Assembly (NCBI RefSeq): GCF_004210375.1
Contig: NC_134831.1
Location: 47,402,035 to 47,466,034, forward strand
Length of the DNA stretch: 64,000 nt
Direction of reading: 5' to 3'
Source of the DNA: Tachypleus tridentatus
Lineage: Eukaryota; Arthropoda; Merostomata; Xiphosura; Limulidae
This document shows, piece after piece, positions 21,393-34,419 of the stretch (position 1 is its first letter; every line of letters starts with the position of its first letter). The notes beneath the pieces are model-generated. The model saw only the letters and a program-made list of their open reading frames with translations, was not told the origin of the DNA and made no database searches. The position numbers and the translations under genes are program-made.

Positions 21393-24300
21393 CACTATTA
21401 ATACTGAAACCTGTTCTGCTTGAACTGCTAAATCATTCAATGTCTTAATTACACATTTTGATATCGAATGCTGTGTAATTATAGAAGCTAATAACGCTGT
21501 GTAAAAACAATGAAACTACGGGCATTCTTGCTTTTTAAACTGTGTTTTTTAAAATTGTCTAATTTTTGTACTTTTATTGTAAAATATTATTTGAAATGGG
21601 ATAAAATCAAATTTAAATAATCTATGGCAAATATCATAAAACATGTAAAAAAGTTTCAATGAAGGAAAAAAACCATCTACCTAATCATTATGTTTGCCAG
21701 AAATACATTGTTTTAGCTAGTAAGGATGAAAACATAACCATACATTTATCATCACGAGTTTTAACATCGTTTCAATGGCAGATACAGTGTTTCCATCCAG
21801 GATCTCTCCAAGTTTGAGTTTTATTTTAAACGTTTTGCAAACAATAAGAACAGTTAATCTTTATTAAGTGGAAATGTCACAATATGCTATCTTCGCTTTG
21901 CCCAACGCAGGAATCAGTCTCTAAATTTTTCGTTATAAGCCTCCAGGTTTACCCATAAGTGAGAAAGCAATCAACTAAGAGAAAAGAAATAAACTACATG
22001 TTTTTAGAATATCTGCATTTTTATTCTAATTAATCTAAAGAATTTCTGCATATCACATATTAAATCATAACCGAAACGTACAAAACCAACCACATAGCTG
22101 ACGTCACAAAAATATACCAAGTGAACATAACAATCAAGCTCCACTTACTTGAGATTTCTTACAGAGAAATTATAATTATGTTTTGAAATCATTGTTCATA
22201 TTAGGTAACAGAATAGAAACAGGAATCATATCTATAAAACATTGATCATGAGTGATACAGTCATAGAAACAGAGAAGTATGCAACCGTATTCCCTTTCCT
22301 ACAGTGGTAAGACCACTACTCTAAATTCACCAATGGAAAATAATTATGAACATACTCACAAACCAATTGTAAGACTAAGATAGATGCCTTAGGGAAATTA
22401 AAACTTCACTTGACACATCCTGGCATGAAAATTTAGATTTTTTTTCTCAGGTGAAAACAACACCAAAAAATAATTTTTTTTTTGTAAATATTTGAAATAA
22501 CAGCTTCAAATTATTATATTAGTTTCACTGAAGCAAAAGAAATGTTTTGAGCATTCGGACAACGCGTTCCTTACAAGAAATTAAACCTCAATGTGCGTGA
22601 GTTGAATAACGACGAATGTGACAAAACTTACCACAAAAAACTCTCCTAATTTTCTAAATAAATTATAATTTTGTAGTCAACTAGCTCTTAGTAGTAGGGA
22701 ATTTGACGGCCTAAATATTTTTAAGTTTCTCAAATAGCGTTACAAGTAATGACTAGATGTAGGTGTTTTATCTTTCTTGATTGATGTTTACACTAGTTTT
22801 CTTTTATCTTGCCTTACCACTTTTTTCTAATCCATAAAAACAGGTAAGAATTTTTTTTTTTGCTTTTAGTACTAACTGAATATTTTGAATGCAGAAAAAG
22901 AGAGAAACATCTCCACTATTTTTTTCTGCTTCTTTTTGCGCAAGTCACTCTAGGATCAACTGTTTGGGTTCACAAGTGCCAATGACACTAATGTAGTTGT
23001 TCTAATAAATTCACAGGAAGTATCATGAAACAAGTATAACCTATTACAACGGGCAAATAAATTAGTATATTTTATCCCAATAAACACAATCTGCAATCAC
23101 AAGGTTGCAGAATTAGCAAACAGAGGTATTGTAGCAGAAGCTATTGAGATGTTCTTAAAATTAACTAAACTTGAAGATTGGGGAATCAGTTCCCAGCATG
23201 TATGGTCTAGATAGGAACATTTTGAAGTTATTAGCTAAAACCTGTTGTGTGAAAGTACGTGCAGAACTAGTTGAAAAATACATCATGGGGTTAATTTTAA
23301 TGATTTAGTTATCAGCGAAAAAAGAACACTCAACACCCACTTGGATTGTTGTGATAACTTATAATTGTACAGCCCCTTCTCTTCTTTGCCTTATGTGTGA
23401 ACTTTATATTAATATAGTTTATAGATTACTCAATGTTTCAAATTGAAGACTGAAGACCAGTCTTCATAGTAACCAATTGTTAGAAGTGTCTAAGAATAAG
23501 ATAAGTACTCGAACACAACGTTTTTCAAATTATTGGTTTTATGTTGTTGTCGATTTACATTTTTGACAATACTTTTTCAAGAAGTAACAAGAAGCTGTTT
23601 TCAAGCTTCTCAAGGAGTTAAAATTTATCATTTGAGCAGTAAACACCATCACTATAAAACACTGATCTTAGAATTTGTTCTACTCAAAGTACTTCCTATA
23701 AAACATTAGAATAGAATGGATAGATTTTATGCGCTCGGCCTATTGAACTTGAATTTTATATAGATTTATAATATCCCAGCTGTATTAGCAAATCTGGGCT
23801 TTGCTTTAACGAAATATCTGTTCTTTTACTTAACAGAAACACTTAAAATGATGATGATATTTACCTGTTTATTTGAGGAAAGATAAGCCGTACAATATTC
23901 TTCGAGCTACAAATACAGCTCCTACATCAGTGTTTCATTTTCATTATCGTGAATTTGTAATTCTCGTCTATCTACAGATCACTTAATATAACCATTTAAG
24001 TATTGACTGTATCTTCTATTAGTTATGAGAATTTCACAGTTCAAAATTGGATCTAGGACGTAAACTGCATATTTTTATTATGCTATCATGGCGCATATTA
24101 CAATAAGTTTTCATTCCTTCTAAAGTCTACCATTGATCCTCACGATTTTACTGAAAATTTTGCTACTAAAATAGCTGTAAACGTTTTGATTATTACTTGA
24201 TTTTTTTAGAAAAACGTTTACCTTGATTTCTGTATCTTTCTCTGATTTAATCAGCCTTATTCACACACTTAAATATCCTCGCCCATTTTTATCATGCTTT

Positions 24301-25294
24301 GGAATGTCTTGAAAAGTAAAATATGTTTAAATTATCGAACAGTTGACAATCCTACGTAATGAATGTTTGATATATTGGTTAAAACTTTTGTTTTCCTTTC
24401 TGTTCCTCTAGCTACAATCTCTTTACTTTTTGACAGAAACTGTTCTTTCTTAATTTCATATTGAACATATCAGTATATTTTCTTTTCTACGTGGAACATA
24501 CTTTTATCCTAATGATTGTCCTCATTATAACTTTAGAATAGAGCTTTCCAATCGCACACATCATGTTACTTATAATCGACTTTAAATGGCTTCTTGTGTC
24601 ATTAAATATATTCAAACGTGATCTTATAATATAGCTATTGTGGAACATCTGACTGTATAATTATACTGTTTCTCTATCTTTTAAGAAATTATTCTATTTA
24701 CTTTGGACTGCAGATTCTGTTGTATCTTATTGTTTACGTCGCATTGTTCTCTACATTCTTGCAGATTTGTTTAACTATTTCTTCTAGTTAATATTGTGAA
24801 TGGTTGATTATTCTTAGTGATCAAGCGTTTTGTCAGTAATTAACACAGCCTTTGTTCAATAAGATTAACCTGTAATGATTTTTGCCTGCTTCTAATCAAT
24901 ATACACAAAGTTTTTTTCTGGACTTTTATAATATGATAGATAAACTACTGGGTCTGAAAAATAACATAAAAAGGAAATAATAAAAATAATTGTTTTAAAA
25001 AGAATAATTTATCACTTGAAGAGTGAACTTAGGAGATGAGAAATATGTTAAAATATTAAGTTTCAAAAATACCAAAAATGTAGTAACATAGCTGAGAAAT
25101 TTTAAAAATTTTAAACAATAAAGTTATTAAACCTATAGAATCCAAATATTCAACTGTTCTTCTGATTTTTGTAATTATACTTTTAAAGCTATTGGTGAAC
25201 TGAATGACCCAGTCTACTTATCCTTAATTTTTCTAGGAATTTAACAGTTCACAATTGTAATTGTGCCATGAAGAATATTTACTTTTAACTCGCC
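21393..25294. other. 3.9 kb of AT-rich non-coding DNA, nothing recognised
   Basis: No ORF above 60 codons and no repeat seen elsewhere in the window. It contains homopolymer T runs (for example near 22440-22480 and 22850). Confidence 0.4.
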
Positions 25295-25415
25295 ATCTAC
25301 AGTAACCCAGAGGAAGGCCGACGACTGATAACGCTAAAACCAGGTTTCGATACCCGTGGTGGACATAATAGCAAAGATAATCAATTGTATAACTTTGTGC
25401 TTAACAAACAAACCT
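25295..25415 (+). repeat. tRNA-like short repeat (family C)
   Basis: Diverged copy with 'aacgctaaaaccaggtttcg', 'atacccgtggtggacata' and a 'ctttgtgcttaacaaacaaa' tail. Confidence 0.6.
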
Positions 25416-26733
25416 TAAAAAGTTTAAAATACGTTTTATAAACTTAGTTTTAAGCAAAAGCTTTTTGTTTATATGTGTAACTTTATTTATCATGCATTGT
25501 ATCTATGTACTGGTGTAATTTTATCATGTTTAAATTGGTAGTTTCAACTATATTTTAATATGTGATTAATTTGATCCATGCGCACATGATTTTTCTTCAG
25601 TTATATATTAAATTTGTCTTACAGGTAAAGTTGAGGCAGATACTCTACGAAATATGATGAACAGGTTTTCTTTTTGTATTGTAATTGACTTTTTGAAGAA
25701 GAAATGGGTGGTGATAATGTAGAGTTTACCATCAATAACTTACCTAACTTCAAACAATTCTGGTTTCTTGTATCCCTTAATTTCTGTATTCTGGGCGGGG
25801 TACATCTATGTTGCTGGAACGTAAACACTTTAGCAATTTGTCGAAACCACAGTAGAAATGTTCTATAGCTTAAATAATACGTTATCAGATGGCGATTTAA
25901 AATATATATTATTTGAAAGTGGCATTACCATCCGCCAATCATACATAAGATGGTTTATTTTTATATATATAGATATATATATACAAACAAACTAAGTACA
26001 TTAAACTCTTTTTATCATCATAGTCTAAAACATCAATACCATACAATGAAGCAGCATGACAGTACTTAAACTTAGAAGTATAATATTATGGACTACTGGA
26101 AGGATATTTGTCAGTATTGCTTGATACCAATCATATGCGTTAACTTAAGTCGAGAAGCAAAACAGCTACAACTGATATTATGCCAGAACCTTATAGAAAT
26201 GTAATTTTTTACAGTGTATACTTGTTGTGGAAGAGTATTCTCATCTGTATTACAACTTAGAGTCCTCTTTACAGTGAAACTGTGGGTCTCGATAATGTTT
26301 TAAATGACAGACATTCACAACTTTACTAGAGAATTGGTTCAGGTAAGAACTGCTGCATTTTTAGGTTTAATCGTGGTCTTTATTATGTGTAAGAATGATC
26401 ATAGAAAAATCCACAAATGTCAACTAAATCTGAAAGTTAAGGAGTTTTTCGGGAAGTTGTCTAGAAAACAACTATTTTTAAGTCTATATGCAGGGTCATT
26501 TTCATGTACTTGCTGAATATACATGTAGTGAGATGGTAACAGATCACATCACTTTTTAAATACTGACAAAGTCTGGAAACTATGGAAGTTGCTCTTCTTT
26601 ATGCACGTATTTTTAGCACGTGTCCTCACTGATACTGATTTGTAACAAAATTAGCCTGTCAGAATATAGTCAACAATACCAGTTTTACAAGTGAACCTTC
26701 TGGGAGGGGATTCAATGTCAGTGTACAGCGGCA
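25416..26733. other. region downstream of the RASL10-like gene
   Basis: No other gene is visible. On the minus strand it should hold the 3'-UTR of the small GTPase gene. A candidate AATAAA polyadenylation signal on that strand is at 26379-26384, about 360 bases after the coding region. A short TA-rich run lies near 25965-25985. Confidence 0.4.
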
Positions 26734-26741
26734 TCACAGTA

Positions 26742-27332
26742 TCATACACTTGTTTCCCTGAATCCTTCTAAGCGCACAGTGGCGGAACTTGGTTTCTGTC
26801 CAAATTGAATATCATCTACAGCCTTCAACAGTTCTTTAAATAAAAACATTACGTGCCAGTTATACCGTGCTGAACATTCAATGTAACCACATTTCCAATG
26901 TTTCTTAACTAGACTGGCAATTTCTCTTCGGTCACGTGATGCACTGAGGTCGTGCTTGTTGCCAACTACAAAGACAGGCACATTCTGCATGTTACGAGTT
27001 TCAAAGATCTGATCACGAAGATGTTTCACGTACTGGAAAGTCTCCGGTGAGGTAAGGTCAAATACAAGGACGTAGGCATGGGCGCTTCGCAAGCCATGAT
27101 ACTGAAATTCTCTCCACTCATATAAGGAATTTGCGGGAAAGTTTGTGATCATGGGCATATCTGAAATCCTCAACTCATACAAGTGATCGTTAATGAAAAC
27201 AGAAGGAAAGAAAGTTTGCTTGACCTTTGTCGTGTGATATTCATCTGTAAATTCGTTCCACACAAATTGGCGTATGATAGATGTCTTCCCCACAGCAGGT
27301 GCACCGAGCACCACAAGCTTCACCAAATTCAT
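26742..27332 (-). CDS. RASL10B: Ras-like small GTPase, RASL10 family
   Basis: The product is a 196-residue GTP-binding protein in one uninterrupted exon. Motifs in order are G1 GAPAVGKT (10-17), the atypical G3 DMP (58-60, in place of the Ras DxxG), G4 NKHD (125-128) and G5 ECSA (152-155). RASL10-type context includes GLRSAHAYVLVFDL and KCGYIECSARYNWH. The ATG at 27332 is the first after an in-frame stop at 27378-27380, so the start is secure. A polypyrimidine tract and AG near 27444 suggest a 5'-UTR intron ends about 110 bases upstream. RASL10 proteins are membrane-associated Ras relatives ending in a CaaX box. Here the frame ends in RETSV, but one base out of frame the sequence reads GNKCMIL then stop (26734-26736), an obvious CaaX. 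A single-base loss in the CCC run at 26756-26758, real or a sequence error, explains this. Confidence 0.88.
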   Translation of the reverse strand: MNLVKLVVLGAPAVGKTSIIRQFVWNEFTDEYHTTKVKQTFFPSVFINDHLYELRISDMPMITNFPANSLYEWREFQYHGLRSAHAYVLVFDLTSPETFQYVKHLRDQIFETRNMQNVPVFVVGNKHDLSASRDRREIASLVKKHWKCGYIECSARYNWHVMFLFKELLKAVDDIQFGQKPSSATVRLEGFRETSV

Positions 27333-27442
27333 GACGTCATTCCGATCGTTTGCTGGACGACGATACCTAGTGTTACATTACTGTTATCTTGTAGAAGACT
27401 GGCAAGCAAAATGTGTCACTATCATTTTTCATGCTGCAATCA

Positions 27443-27458
27443 CCTGAAAAAAAAGTAA
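27443..27458 (-). promoter_or_regulatory. candidate 3' splice site of a 5'-UTR intron
   Basis: On the minus strand a run of eight T is followed by CAG and then GTGATTGCAG. It lies 110 bases upstream of the small GTPase start codon and has the polypyrimidine-AG form of an intron end. The upstream exon is not identified. Confidence 0.45.
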
Positions 27459-27459
27459 T

Positions 27460-30152
27460 GTTAAGTCAGATAAATTAACGATATTCTTATGTACCTCAAA
27501 TAGGATCGAGTTCAAATTACGAACTATGATTCTAGACGTCATATAAAATTACATATAGAAGAAAACGTTTTCATTCTCTTTCCTCATGACGTACTTCAAT
27601 GCTTCTTTTCCACATATGAATGTTTTAATGCCCTTCTTCTAGTGTGAAAGAAGAAAACTATGATTAATTTGCTCTGAATAAAACAAAACTACAAGTCACA
27701 TGCCATTCATAAAGATACTGTAAATCACGAACGAGAGGTGGAAGTAACTCATTTCTTATCACGAGTATTTCGAATGAAAAACTTCATGTGTATAATACAG
27801 GGTGAGTTAATGAACAACTTTAAATTTAATTACAAGAAAGTCCATATATATTATACACCATCTTTTAACAACTATGGACAGAAAGTTAGTCTACCATTTA
27901 GATGTGAAATAACTTCTATTCATTTCAAAACTAAAAGAAGCAATAGAGATACCAGTGACTTGCATATCTCGTGAAAAACGCATAACTTGCATATTTAGCT
28001 GATTTTTTTCATATGATTGCACGCGAACCTTCAGAATCCAAACATTCCGAAAAATTAAACCTTGGATCCTGAACCACTCCATACTAGAACTTTAAAGAAA
28101 TGATACTGATTTTGTTTTTATGTAGTAGTATAATATTACAAACATACATACTGGACGAGGTAAACACATGCTATAACACTAATAAAAATTGGAAGCAGAA
28201 ACTAGTAACAGTAATTCCATATATTGAACTGTAAATAAAAATATTGTGTTTTAGGGTCTTCCTAATAATATTATGTACATTTTGAGCCATAATACAGAGA
28301 GTTATATTACACCTTCAGCTGGAAGTCTAAGTTGTACCATTGTAAAGTTGTTTGTTACAAAAGTTTTTAACATACTCACAAAGGTTTCATTAAATTCAAG
28401 AGCGTTGAAATACATCTAGTTAATGAATAGTATGACCATATTGATATTTTCTAGCGAAGAAGAAATTTACGGAAATATTGTAAAACGTTTCAACGTGCAC
28501 ACACTAGGGGAACAAAACTTAGGTTGCCACCATTAAAATGCCTATTTAAAACAAAATACATTAAAAGGAAAAACAAATAACATTGAAAAGTCCGATAATA
28601 CTAGGGCTAAGCTTTTTCTTCTATATTGGCAACGAAAAACAAAGGAAAAGAGCCGTCTTCAAATCGTAATTTAAAATAATTACAACTCTTTCCATGTGGA
28701 GAAATGATATCCAAGACCAATCATATCTGTGTCTGAACAATAAACTACAAACCACTCAGTCATTAACTGTTTTTAGAAAGGGTTCATGTGTGGTCGGGAA
28801 GGTCAGTTCATAGTCGGACTCAAAGGACTTCTAGCTTACTTAGATTAGTTCATGAGTTTTTTGTTCAGAAAGATGTTTAAACCTTATGAAATACCTGTGC
28901 TAATTGCAGTGTTGTAACAGTAGAAGACTTCTAGAAAATAGTCACCTTTCTTTCTTGTTCTGGAAAACAACTGCATATTTAGAATTTGTTTATGGTTTTC
29001 TCATAACGGTTTTTCACACTATCATATATACAACTTTCATTTCCAATTTTATTACGATATGCTCAAACTAGCGCATACACAATTGTTTTCGATTTTCTCA
29101 TAATGGTTTTCAAATGAAACAACCTGTTAAAATTTTTACTTATCTGTAATGTTTTTAAAGGTAACGAAGTATATTTTCAGAAGAGCAACACCTATTATAT
29201 TCATAAATTGAAATGAAATGTGTCAGGGGCCAACGCATCTCCATAAGTAACCTATTGATATTATAATCTAAACGTTATCAAAATTAGGCGTTCCGTGATT
29301 ATTTTTTCGTTTTGTTTTAAGCACTAAACTGCACAATGAATTATCGATATGAACTGAGATTATTAACCTATAAGCTTACCACTGAAACACTGAGGGAAGT
29401 AGTTAGGAAGTTTATTTAGACATGTCTGTTAATAAATATGTATAAGTGCACAGTAACCTTCCGAACACCCTGTATAAACATATTAGCTTATCAATTACTG
29501 GATTAGCTTTTACAAAACAATGTTTTAGATTCTGTGCATATTACTATTTCAGTTATAGTTTATATCACTTATTTAACATCATGTGAAAACGAACACTAAG
29601 ATATCGTGACACATTGGACTAAAGTCATGCCACTACATAAATAAACGAATAACGGATTTAGTGCAAACTAAATATGTAATATTTCACTTTGGAGATTCAG
29701 AAAACCTCTTTTACACTTAAAATATTTTCCTCACATAAATTTTGAAACAGTAATAGGGTAACATACAATGTATCCTCCTCCACTTCATAGAAGAATAATC
29801 AAATATATTACTCGTCAGTTACAAATTAGTGTTCTGAGATTTTCTTATATAACGCTTCTTTCATCGTTAATATATTTAGGTAAAATTACAGACTTACATT
29901 TATCGACAAACCTTCCAGATATATTAATATACGATAAGCAGCTTAGTTTATAAAATACTGGATTAATTTTTATACAACTTTTATACATTTCAATTCAGCA
30001 TGCAAGATCTTTAATACTATTTATAAACAAACAGGCATCAATCAAAGTTTAACCAGAACTTCAAATGTAACGGTAGAAATCAGATTCTTATCGTAACAGA
30101 TATTTGGAATTTTTCAAAAGATGTGTTACATACTGTCACGTTACACTGCTAT
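27460..30152. other. upstream/intronic DNA of the RASL10-like gene, nothing else recognised
   Basis: AT-rich sequence without coding signal. A weak reversed family C repeat may lie near 29312-29400 ('aagcactaaactgcacaatg'), but it is too decayed for a firm call. Confidence 0.35.
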
Positions 30153-30160
30153 CATTACAA

Positions 30161-32758
30161 CAGGGATTCCCAACCTTTTGGGACTCGCGACCCCTTACCT
30201 AAAAGTTTGAAACCCATGTGACCCCGTACTTAGAACTTACTATCAGCAGCTTAATTTTTCTTTTATTTTCTGTGAAGGAGAAGGAAAGAAACATCTAAAA
30301 CAAATATTTAAAAATTCTGTAATTATTTATTAGCAAATTAAATCACATTGGTCCAACCTGAATTCACAAAAAAGAACATATATTTCTTAAAATAATATTA
30401 ACATAGGTTTGAACAGCTATCCAACCCAGCTAGTGAGATGCCTGATGTTGCATTTCAGCAGCAAGCTTTGAAATTCGTGGCCGAGCGTTTGTTAGAGCTA
30501 GTCTCATGTCATCTCCAACATCCAATCTGTTCCTATTCTTTGTTTTTATATTGACAAGAGTGGAAACTCCTGCCTCACACAAGTAGGTAGAAGCAAATGG
30601 AACAAGGACACGTAAAGCTATCATGCTGACTTTGGAGTATGACTGATACATAGCGCACCAGAACTGAGTCACGGATTTCACCTTGAAGAGATTACGAGCT
30701 GAAGAGTCGTTCCTTAGATCCAGAAATTCATCTTGGATATCATCTGGGATGCTGGATACATCAAGTTCAGTACAAAATGGGTTCCTTACCAGGGCCTCCT
30801 GTTCCCGTGATAGCTCAGGGAAGTAACGCTCGACTTCCTTTTTCTAGAGACTGAAGATGTTCGGTAATCTCATCCTTGAGGAACTGATCCAGTTGGATCT
30901 GAGACTCATCCGTCACTCCACAAAGTTTTTCAAACATAGCGATGTTTCCAAGATTGGTTTTCCGACGCCAGTTCTGCAGTTTGGAAACAAAGGCCCGAAG
31001 ACTATCTTGAAAAAGGAGAACATGTGTTTCCCTTCCTTGAAGCTTCAAATTGAGCTTGTTCAGCTGGTCAGAATTGTCGGCTAGGTACGCAACCCTTTTA
31101 TTCCATACTTCATCTTCGAAGTGAGCTACAAGATCTTTCCTTTCTTGAGTCTCCAGGAATAGCTTTATTTCATCTTTCATTTCAAAGATACAATTAATAA
31201 CGTTTCCTTTCGACAACCAACGTACTGCTGTGTAGAAGAGAAGGACTTCGTGGTCAGCATTCATGTCTTTGCATAGTTCTTTGAATAGGCGAGTGTTTAG
31301 TGCTTGAGTCTTCACATAATTTACAATTTTGATTACAGATTCAAGCACTTCCTGCAGAGAGGCAGGGAGAGTCTTACTGGCGAGAGCATATCGGTGAATC
31401 ATGCAGTGGATGCCCTTTGCTTGAGGTGCTAGCTTCTTCACTCTCGACTGGAATCCTGATTTCGATCCCAGCATAGCCGGTGCCCCATCCGTACAAACCC
31501 CACTAACGTTTTTCCATTGAAGATCTTCGTCTTGAAAAAAAGTTGAAACTTTTTCCATGACATCATCAGCTTTTGTTGTGGTTTCAAATGCACTGCAAAA
31601 TAAGAATTCGTCTTTGATGTCACCTGAATTAATGTATCTCACGAAGACAAGCAACTGAAAACATGTACTTACATCTGTTGACTCGTCGAGCTGAAAGGAC
31701 AACAAAGGGGAACCCTTGATTTCAGTCAAAACCTGTTCCTTCACATCCATAGACATTTTAGAAATGCGCCTCTGTATAGTATTATTTGACAGGGATACTT
31801 GCTGCATCTTCTTTGCACTGGCTTCTCCAAGAATAAGATTTACTGCTTTCATCATGCAGGGTTTAAGAAGTGTTTCTCCAATCGTGTGAGGCTTTTTTTT
31901 GTTTAGCAATTTCGAATGCAATCTCATATGAAGCTTCCACTACGGCTGCACTCTGCTGCTGAAACGACCCACTTCTATCGATTCTTTGGCTTTTAAGACA
32001 CCGTTCATGCCGTTTGAAGAAATCCAAACCATTCTTTGCGTGTTCTGGATGTTTCAAAACACACTGTGGTTTCTCGATGCCGTCTTTGGCGAGCACAGTG
32101 GTGAAGCCAATGTTGAGGTTGCATTCTGAGTATTTGCGCCGTTTAGCCATGGACACAACTCACCTCTACTGCTTACTTATCTCCTTGTTAAAATAAAATA
32201 AAAATGTTGAATAATGAACGCTTTGGCAACTGTAGATCTTACACTGACTACTTGTGGGGGGTGCAGGTAGAGTACTGATGGGGTAAGTATTGGGAGGGAA
32301 GGGAGCGTGGCCAGTCGCGCGATTCGTCATCCACCAATCAGCAACGGACATGTGACTCACGTGTCGACAGCGAGCACACACACACACACACTTAATCACA
32401 GCTAAACAGACACACAAGCATACGTACATGCGCGTGCACTCACATACTCGCTACTCACTAGTACACACATACATACAGTTGCAGACACATACACATTCAC
32501 ACAGGCACATTCACACAGGCACGCATACATACACCCATAATATCACCTAATGACATTGAACTAACGTAGCACACGTTTTGCTTTGCACCGAAACAAAAAA
32601 ATGTAAGAGCATGAAAATGTAATTGATGAAAGAAAATTAATATTATCCCAAGCTACTTCTAACAAGGCTTCGCGACTCCCCTGCCAAGGCTTTGCGACCC
32701 CCTTGCCAAGGCTTCGCGACCCCACAGGGGGTCGCGACCCACCGGTTGGGAACCCCTG
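30161..32758 (-). mobile_element. hAT transposon, copy 2 (inverted relative to copy 1, inactive)
   Basis: The element is 2598 bp with ends cagggattcccaacc and ggttgggaacccctg. The 8-bp flanks cattacaa (30153-30160) and cataagaa (32759-32766) match at six positions and are probably a worn target duplication. It carries the same single gene as copy 1 in opposite orientation and is nearly identical along its length. Its subterminal 22-bp repeats lie at the right end (32660-32735). Confidence 0.93.
30430..32150 (-). pseudogene. hAT transposase copy 2, BED finger deleted
   Basis: The ATG lies at 32150 and the stop at 30430-30432. Compared with copy 1, a 63-bp in-frame deletion (junction near 32054) removes 21 residues. 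These include the second Cys and the first His of the BED zinc finger, so DNA binding is lost. One-base gains occur in the T run at 31893-31900 and in the T run at 30839-30843 (plus-strand view). The catalytic core (FQLDESTDVS, GVCTDGAPAMLGSKSG) and the C-terminal dimerisation region are otherwise open. None of the copy 1 lesions is shared, so the two copies decayed independently. Confidence 0.92.
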
Positions 32759-33014
32759 CATAAGAACAATGAGTACAATATGGCGATACATCTGCAAGTT
32801 CTATGATCTCACGATAAAAAGTACGGTCTACAACCAAAAAACGCATCTCACCTTTTACATAAAATCAGTTTATAAAAAAATCCCACGTGAGACATTGACC
32901 AATGTGATTAGATTTATTCCCAAGAGGCCATTGTTCAAAGACCACACTTATTATAATTTAGTTAGTATTATTCTTACCGTATAAGATAATCAAGCTTAAA
33001 TTCTTAATTCTTAA

Positions 33015-33257
33015 ACAAGGGTGCTTGTTTCGTAACCTAAGGATCGTGGACTCGAATTTCTATCGCACCAAACATGCTCGTCTTTTCAGCCATGAAGGCG
33101 TTATAATGTGACTTTCAATCCCACTATTCGTTGGTAAAAGAGTAGCCCAAGAGATGGCGGTGGGTGGTGATGACTAGCTGCCTTTCCTCTTGTCTTAGAC
33201 TGTTAAGATGTAGATAGTCCTCGTGTAGTTTTGCGCGAAATGTATAACAAAACAAAC
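33015..33257 (+). repeat. tRNA-derived SINE, diverged
   Basis: Decayed tRNA head followed by a good body ('cccactattcgttggtaaaa', 'gcggtgggtggtgatgacta') and a shortened 3' part. Confidence 0.8.
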
Positions 33258-34262
33258 TTAAAAGTCGACGATATTATCATACGATTTTCGAAAGATAGTA
33301 AAGCTCACTGTAGTAATAGAAATAGTAAAAGTCATAAAGTGCATCACATGGTTCTCTCTTACGTTACAGTCATAAACACATATGTTCTTACATTGAGGAG
33401 CCAAAAGTGTCTAACAGGAACAAGATGAATGTTAACCACTGTTGATGTTTTATAATCATTAATAAAAAGTCCGTTTGATAATAAATAAGTGTACAATGTG
33501 AAGTTTCTAGATGTTATAACGTATTTTTAATCGATAAAATAAAAAAAATGAGGGATCTGTATTTGACGGCAACCTCGAGACGATCCTTAAAATGTAGACA
33601 CGTACCCGATTAATAACTGACCTAACTTCTTCCGAACAGAGTCGCAAAACCTTATATTCAATCTGTGGCGACTTTCTTAACTTACGGGAAGTCCGAACAC
33701 ATGACAACAAGATTAGTCGTATCTCTCTTCAAGTCATGAATTTCCAATGACGAGACTGGACTGAAAGCCTTTTGTGACGTACATCGTTTCCGACAAAACT
33801 TTTCACACAGTATTAAAGTTTGTAAGGTTAGCAAAACCTTAAATACCTTATTAAATGATGTCAATAGTGTTTTGGAATAGTTTTCTGCATCATTACGTAA
33901 AGTGAAAGAACTGATAAACTCATTTTTACTGACTGTTAAGTTTAATGCCGTGCGAACTCTCTTCTCCATTGTCAGACTAACATAGAACTTACTTTGGTTT
34001 TAAAGTATATTTTGCAATGATAAACAGTAAACATCACGTATTTACAAAAATGTGTAAGAATCGTCTTTTCTTGTAGACTACATCTTTTTTCGTAAAAACC
34101 AAGAAAATTAGAATAATTTTGTCAAAAACTGTTACAGATTTTGTTCTTAAAAAGACGCATTATTTATGATAAATCTTAGATAAAGCAATATTTTCCTAAC
34201 TTGTGTGGTACTGCATAATTTTGATTTTACTTACGTATATCGACGGTAACATTAATCTAAGG
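33258..34262. other. non-coding, no gene seen
   Basis: Several 60-95 codon frames occur on both strands, none with a recognisable motif. Confidence 0.35.
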
Positions 34263-34419
34263 CAGTGGTTCCCAACTTTTTTATATTCCGCACCCCTAAA
34301 AAATTTTTTATATGCTCTCGCACCCTTCACAGTAAATTTTGAATATATAGAACAGTACCCTTAATATAAACAAAAACAAAACAGAAATGTTGTCTCGCAC
34401 CCCTGGTTGGGAACCACTG
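34263..34419. mobile_element. hAT-type MITE, 157 bp
   Basis: Terminal inverted repeats cagtggttcccaac and ggttgggaaccactg resemble the ends of the two large hAT copies. The interior has only short AT-rich sequence and internal direct repeats of 'cgcacccct' type. Flanking 8-mers match only partly (atctaagg / attcgagg), so it is old. Confidence 0.85.

Noticed and set aside
27183..27458. 91-codon plus-strand frame
   Set aside because: It is antisense to the 5' half of the small GTPase coding region.
33682..33969. 95-codon minus-strand ORF
   Set aside because: No recognisable domain, and composition is that of surrounding non-coding DNA.
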